The translations under genes were made by a program, and so were the position numbers. From Verrucomicrobiota bacterium (GTDB lineage Bacteria; Verrucomicrobiota; Verrucomicrobiia; Verrucomicrobiales; Verrucomicrobiaceae), in the NCBI GenBank assembly GCA_021413535.1, contig JAIOQF010000156.1, forward strand, positions 1-8,522: 8,522 bases of DNA, read 5' to 3'. The notes under the pieces are model-generated. The model had not been told where the DNA came from. It saw only the letters and a list, made by a program, of their open reading frames with translations, and ran no database searches. How positions within the stretch are numbered: the stretch's first letter is position 1; each line of letters starts with the position of its first letter. This document shows positions 5,530 to 8,522 of the stretch, one piece after another.

Positions 5530-7212
5530 ATGTCCTTAATACTCGGAATCAACGCCTACCACGGCGACTCGTCCGCCGCCCTTTTCCGCGATGGCAAGCT
5601 CGTCGCCGCGATCGAGGAAGAACGCATCCTGCGCATCAAGCACTGGGCCGGTCTGCCCGTGGAGTCGATGAAATATTGCCTCCGTGAGGCTGGCGTGAAG
5701 TTTTCTGATCTGGAGCACATCGCCATCAATCTCAATCCGCGCGTCAACCACGGCCGCCGCCTGCTCCACGTGCTGCGCCACTGGCCATCGCCCAAGCTGC
5801 TCTGGGAACGCGTAAAAAAACTCGGCAAGACCCAGTCCCTCGGAGATGCCATCAGTGCTTCATTCCCTGGTGAAAAGATGAAAGCGCGCGTGCATCACAT
5901 CGAGCATCACCTGGCACATCTGGCCTCGTCCTATCTCTGCTCGCCCTTCGATAACGCCGTGAACCTTTCCGTGGACGGCATGGGCGATTTTGCCAGCGCC
6001 GCCTGGGGCACCGGGAGTGGACAGTCGCTCGATGTGGACGGTCGCATTTATTTCCCGCACTCGCTCGGCATTTTTTATTCCGCCATGACGCAATGGCTCG
6101 GCTTCCCGCACTATGGAGACGAATACAAGGTCATGGGACTCGCGCCTTATGGCCAGCCGGAGTTTCTCAATGAGATGCGCCGCATCGTCCACGTGGAAAA
6201 CGACGGCACCTACCGGCTCGACTTGAAATTCTTCCGGCATCATCGCGAGTCCGTCTCCTACACTTGGGACAAGGGCTCGCCGGAAGTCGGCACGATCTTC
6301 ACGCCCGCGCTCGAAGAACTGCTCGGCCCTTCCCGCAAGAAGGATGAACCCCTGGAGCAGCGGCACAAGGACATCGCCCGCAGCGTGCAGGCCATGTATG
6401 AGGAAGCACTCTTTGCGCTGCTGGAAGTGCTCCATCAGCGATACGACAGCGACAATCTCACGCTCAGCGGCGGCTGCGCCATGAACTCCGTGGCCAACGG
6501 GGCCATCGGTGCGGCGTTGATCGTGGCTCAGGAACTCACGCCCGGACTCGAACGCTTCCACATGGATCACGCCTACTATGGGCCGCACTTTAGCCAAGAA
6601 GAATATGCCGCGTTGCTCAGTGATAACGCCGGTGCCATCCGCGAGGCCGGCTGCGAGATCGTGAATTTCGATGACGATGAGAAATTATGCGCCACCACCG
6701 CACAGGCCATCAGCGAAGGCAAGGTGATCGGCTGGTTCCAGGGCCGTCTCGAATGGGGTCCGCGCGCCTTGGGCAACCGCAGCATCCTCGGTGATCCGCG
6801 TCGTGCGGACATGAAAGACATCTTGAACGCGAAGATCAAGCGCCGCGAATCCTTCCGGCCCTTCGCCCCCAGCATCCTGCGCGAGGAAGTGCCCGCGTGG
6901 TTCGAGACTGATGACGATGTGCCCTTCATGATGCAAGTCTTTCAAGTCCGCGAAGAGCAGCGCGCCAGAATCCCCGCCGTGACCCACTCCGACGGTAGTG
7001 GACGATTGCAGACCGTCTATCGCCACACCAATCCGCTCTATTATCAGCTCATCACGCACTTCCGCGCCCTGACCGGCGTGCCCATGTTATTGAACACCTC
7101 GTTCAACGAAAACGAACCCGTCGTCTGCGAGCCGCGCGAAGCCCTCGATTGTTTTCTGCGCACCAAGATGGACGTGCTGGTGCTGGGGAGGCACCTCGTA
7201 AGACGTGTGTGA
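5530..7212 (+). CDS. O-carbamoyltransferase of the NodU/CmcH/TobZ family with an apparent internal deletion
   Basis: Enzymes of this family use carbamoyl phosphate and ATP to make carbamoyl-adenylate and transfer the carbamoyl group to a hydroxyl of a sugar or natural product. The 560-residue protein has the Kae1-like N-terminal part: SLILGINAYHGDSSAALFRD, AAIEEERILRIKHW, HHIEHHLAHLASSY (His126 and His130), LSVDGMGD (Asp149), GDEYKVMGLAPYG and LTLSGGCAMNSVANG. The C-terminal part is also typical: GWFQGRLEWGPRALGNRSIL, IKRRESFRPFAPSIL, LQTVYRHTNPLYY and LLNTSFNENEPVVCEPREAL. Oddly, VANG (to residue 324) runs straight into AIGAAL. The roughly 20-25 residues ending in the PAAGDAGG-like motif, whose Asp is the fourth metal ligand in TobZ, are missing. 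The start at ATG 5530 matches the family N-terminus; the frame opens earlier. It heads a likely operon with YdcF and FkbM genes. The acceptor is unknown. Confidence 0.9.
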   Translation: MSLILGINAYHGDSSAALFRDGKLVAAIEEERILRIKHWAGLPVESMKYCLREAGVKFSDLEHIAINLNPRVNHGRRLLHVLRHWPSPKLLWERVKKLGKTQSLGDAISASFPGEKMKARVHHIEHHLAHLASSYLCSPFDNAVNLSVDGMGDFASAAWGTGSGQSLDVDGRIYFPHSLGIFYSAMTQWLGFPHYGDEYKVMGLAPYGQPEFLNEMRRIVHVENDGTYRLDLKFFRHHRESVSYTWDKGSPEVGTIFTPALEELLGPSRKKDEPLEQRHKDIARSVQAMYEEALFALLEVLHQRYDSDNLTLSGGCAMNSVANGAIGAALIVAQELTPGLERFHMDHAYYGPHFSQEEYAALLSDNAGAIREAGCEIVNFDDDEKLCATTAQAISEGKVIGWFQGRLEWGPRALGNRSILGDPRRADMKDILNAKIKRRESFRPFAPSILREEVPAWFETDDDVPFMMQVFQVREEQRARIPAVTHSDGSGRLQTVYRHTNPLYYQLITHFRALTGVPMLLNTSFNENEPVVCEPREALDCFLRTKMDVLVLGRHLVRRV

Positions 7213-7229
7213 ATATCATTGCGGAATCC

Positions 7230-7895
7230 ATGACGCGCGAAGATAGCGCTGCAGCCGAACTGGCGCTCGTGTCAGCTCCGCGTCAGAGACGCTGGTTGCG
7301 TCGACTGGTGATCCTGGCCATCGCTTGTGGATTGCTCTTTGCTTTTCGCTTCCCGCTGATGACGCAGGCTGCGCAATGGTGGATCATCAGCGACCCGTTG
7401 GAGAAAGCAGATGCCGCCCTCGTGCTGGGTGGCGGAATGGATACGCGGCCTTTTCATGCGGCAGAGTTGTATCAGCGAGGTCTGGTTCCCCTCGTGCTCG
7501 TCGCAGAGGTCAACACCAGCTCCGCCGTGGATCTGCAATTGATACCGTTGGAGTCCGATGTCTCTGCGGGTGTCCTAAAAAAATCCGGCGTGCCCGACGC
7601 TGCGATCCAGCGCTTCGGCCATGGAGTGACCAGCACCCGGGACGAAGCCGTGGCGGTGCGCCAGTGGCTGGAGCGGCATTCTGCGAAACGACTCATCATT
7701 CCGACGGATCCCTTTCAGACCCGGCGCATCCGATACATTTTTGAGCATGAGCTTCAGGGGCTGGATGTCCAAGTCATAGTGACCGCCATCCCCAGCAAAC
7801 GCTACGACCCGCTTCAATGGTGGAAATCGGAGGCGGCGACGATCAATTTCCAAAATGAAATCATCAAGCTTGTCTACTACTGGTGTCACAAGTGA
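7230..7895 (+). CDS. YdcF/DUF218 family protein with N-terminal membrane anchor
   Basis: This 221-residue protein has a short basic N-terminus (RQRRWLRR), one membrane helix at about 26-43 (LVILAIACGLLFAFRFPL) and a C-terminal DUF218 domain. Domain features are ADAALVLGGGMDTRPFHAAE, LYQRGLVPLVLVAE, the STRDEAVAVRQWL segment and IIPTDPFQTRRIRYIF. The family is poorly characterised; members (YdcF, SanA, ElyC) are linked to the cell envelope and to binding of nucleotide-like or lipid-linked sugar compounds. ATG 7230 is preferred: GCGGA sits five bases before it, and it starts 17 bases after the carbamoyltransferase stop. A GTG at 7209 overlapping that stop as GTGA would add seven residues and is a real alternative. 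Placement between two modifying enzymes suggests a role in making or exporting a decorated glycan or lipid, which is an inference. Confidence 0.85.
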   Translation: MTREDSAAAELALVSAPRQRRWLRRLVILAIACGLLFAFRFPLMTQAAQWWIISDPLEKADAALVLGGGMDTRPFHAAELYQRGLVPLVLVAEVNTSSAVDLQLIPLESDVSAGVLKKSGVPDAAIQRFGHGVTSTRDEAVAVRQWLERHSAKRLIIPTDPFQTRRIRYIFEHELQGLDVQVIVTAIPSKRYDPLQWWKSEAATINFQNEIIKLVYYWCHK

Positions 7896-7907
7896 CTGCA
7901 TCCGTGA

Positions 7908-8522
7908 AATCAGCGTCATCTTGATCCGAGCTGGCGCAATGACACGCTGGACCTGATTCGCCGCTTGCTCAGGCCCGGCGAGACGATGGTGGATGTCGGC
8001 GCCAACATCGGTGCCATGAGTCTGGAAGCAGCACGAATCCTCGGTCCTCAGGGTGTGATTCATGCCGTGGAGCCCCACCCAAAAACGGCCAGTTACCTCA
8101 AGGCCAATCTCAAACTGAACCAGGCCGACCAGGTGCAATGTCATATCGTCGCTCTCGGCGCGGAGTCCGGTCTTTCAAGCATGACGAATGATCGCCGCGA
8201 TGACATGAACTACCTCAAAAGTTCAAGCCATAACGACCCGCATGATCTTCCGGTGAGGATCACCACGCTTGATCTATTGCTGCCTTCCCTGCCTCATTGT
8301 CATCTCCTCAAAATCGATGTGGAGGGTCGCGAACTGGACTGCGTGCTCGGCGCGCGCCGGACGCTGGAGCACACGGATGTTCTTCTCGTTGAAGCGGGCG
8401 ATCCAAATTCGTCACGCTTCGGAACCACCGCTGCTGATCTACACCAAAAACTGGAGCAATCAGGCTTTCAAATTTTCGCATGGGAGCAGGGTCGTTTAGA
8501 ACCCGTTCGATTAGCGAAATAT
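7908..8522 (+). CDS. FkbM-type methyltransferase, start unclear, 3' end beyond the window
   Basis: This is a SAM-dependent methyltransferase of the FkbM type, a family that often O-methylates sugars or polyketides. The frame is open from 7908, after a TGA at 7905-7907, to the window edge. Recognisable parts are DTLDLIRRLLRPGETMVDVG followed by ANIGAMSLEA (motif I), VIHAVEPHPKTASYLKANLK, the linker LPVRITTLDLLLPSL, the hallmark LLKIDVEGRELDCVLGA and VLLVEAGDP. Family-like sequence begins upstream of the first ATG (7986), and TTG 7965 is also too late, so the true start is unresolved. A GTG at 7892, overlapping the YdcF stop as GTGA, is in another frame and ends at TGA 7922; removing one base near 7921 would join it to this frame. 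Thus the gene may be frameshifted, or the sequence may hold an error. It is probably cotranscribed with the two genes before it. Confidence 0.85.

Noticed and set aside
5860..6597. A 245-codon open frame antisense to the carbamoyltransferase gene
   Set aside because: The sense strand carries unmistakable family motifs throughout, and the antisense product has no family features or separate promoter.

Overview
This window looks like a chromosomal segment of a Gram-negative-type bacterium, most likely Verrucomicrobiota. That is an inference from the gene families: a Cys-free anti-sigma factor behind an ECF sigma factor, a secreted Lys-rich protein, a stand-alone OvoA-C-type methyltransferase, a secreted FG-GAP protein, and starts mostly without a clear Shine-Dalgarno. 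GC looks to be in the mid-to-high 50s percent by eye. No rRNA, tRNA, CRISPR array, insertion sequence or integrase is visible.

Layout. Left, minus strand: an ECF sigma-70 factor (727-1347) overlaps a membrane anti-sigma factor (99-740). A possible third gene starts at 81 and leaves the window. Divergent from these, and transcribed rightwards from a plausible sigma-70-type promoter (1484-1512), is a small secreted Lys-rich protein (1545-2006). It is closed by a strong GAAA-tetraloop terminator (2035-2065).

Next, plus strand: a metalloenzyme-like protein related to M29 aminopeptidases (2139-3305) shares one base with a SAM-dependent methyltransferase (3305-4036). The methyltransferase resembles the C-terminal 4-mercaptohistidine N-methyltransferase domain of the ovothiol enzyme OvoA, but stands alone, with no sulfoxide synthase domain and no OvoB lyase in view. 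A secreted seven-repeat FG-GAP/VCBS protein (4069-5310) follows 32 bases later, then a gap with weak hairpins.

Right, plus strand: a NodU/TobZ-type O-carbamoyltransferase (5530-7212), a membrane-anchored YdcF/DUF218 protein (7230-7895) and an FkbM-type methyltransferase (from about 7908, running off the window) look like one operon for decorating a glycan or secondary metabolite.

The points most worth a second look are four. (1) The coupled M29-like/OvoA-C-like pair may be an undescribed small-molecule methylation module. (2) The M29-like protein keeps the apparent metal ligands but not the catalytic Tyr. (3) The carbamoyltransferase lacks the conserved stretch that normally carries the fourth Kae1-type metal ligand, as if by in-frame deletion. 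(4) The FkbM gene has no credible start in its own frame, and a single-base shift would join it to a GTG overlapping the YdcF stop.
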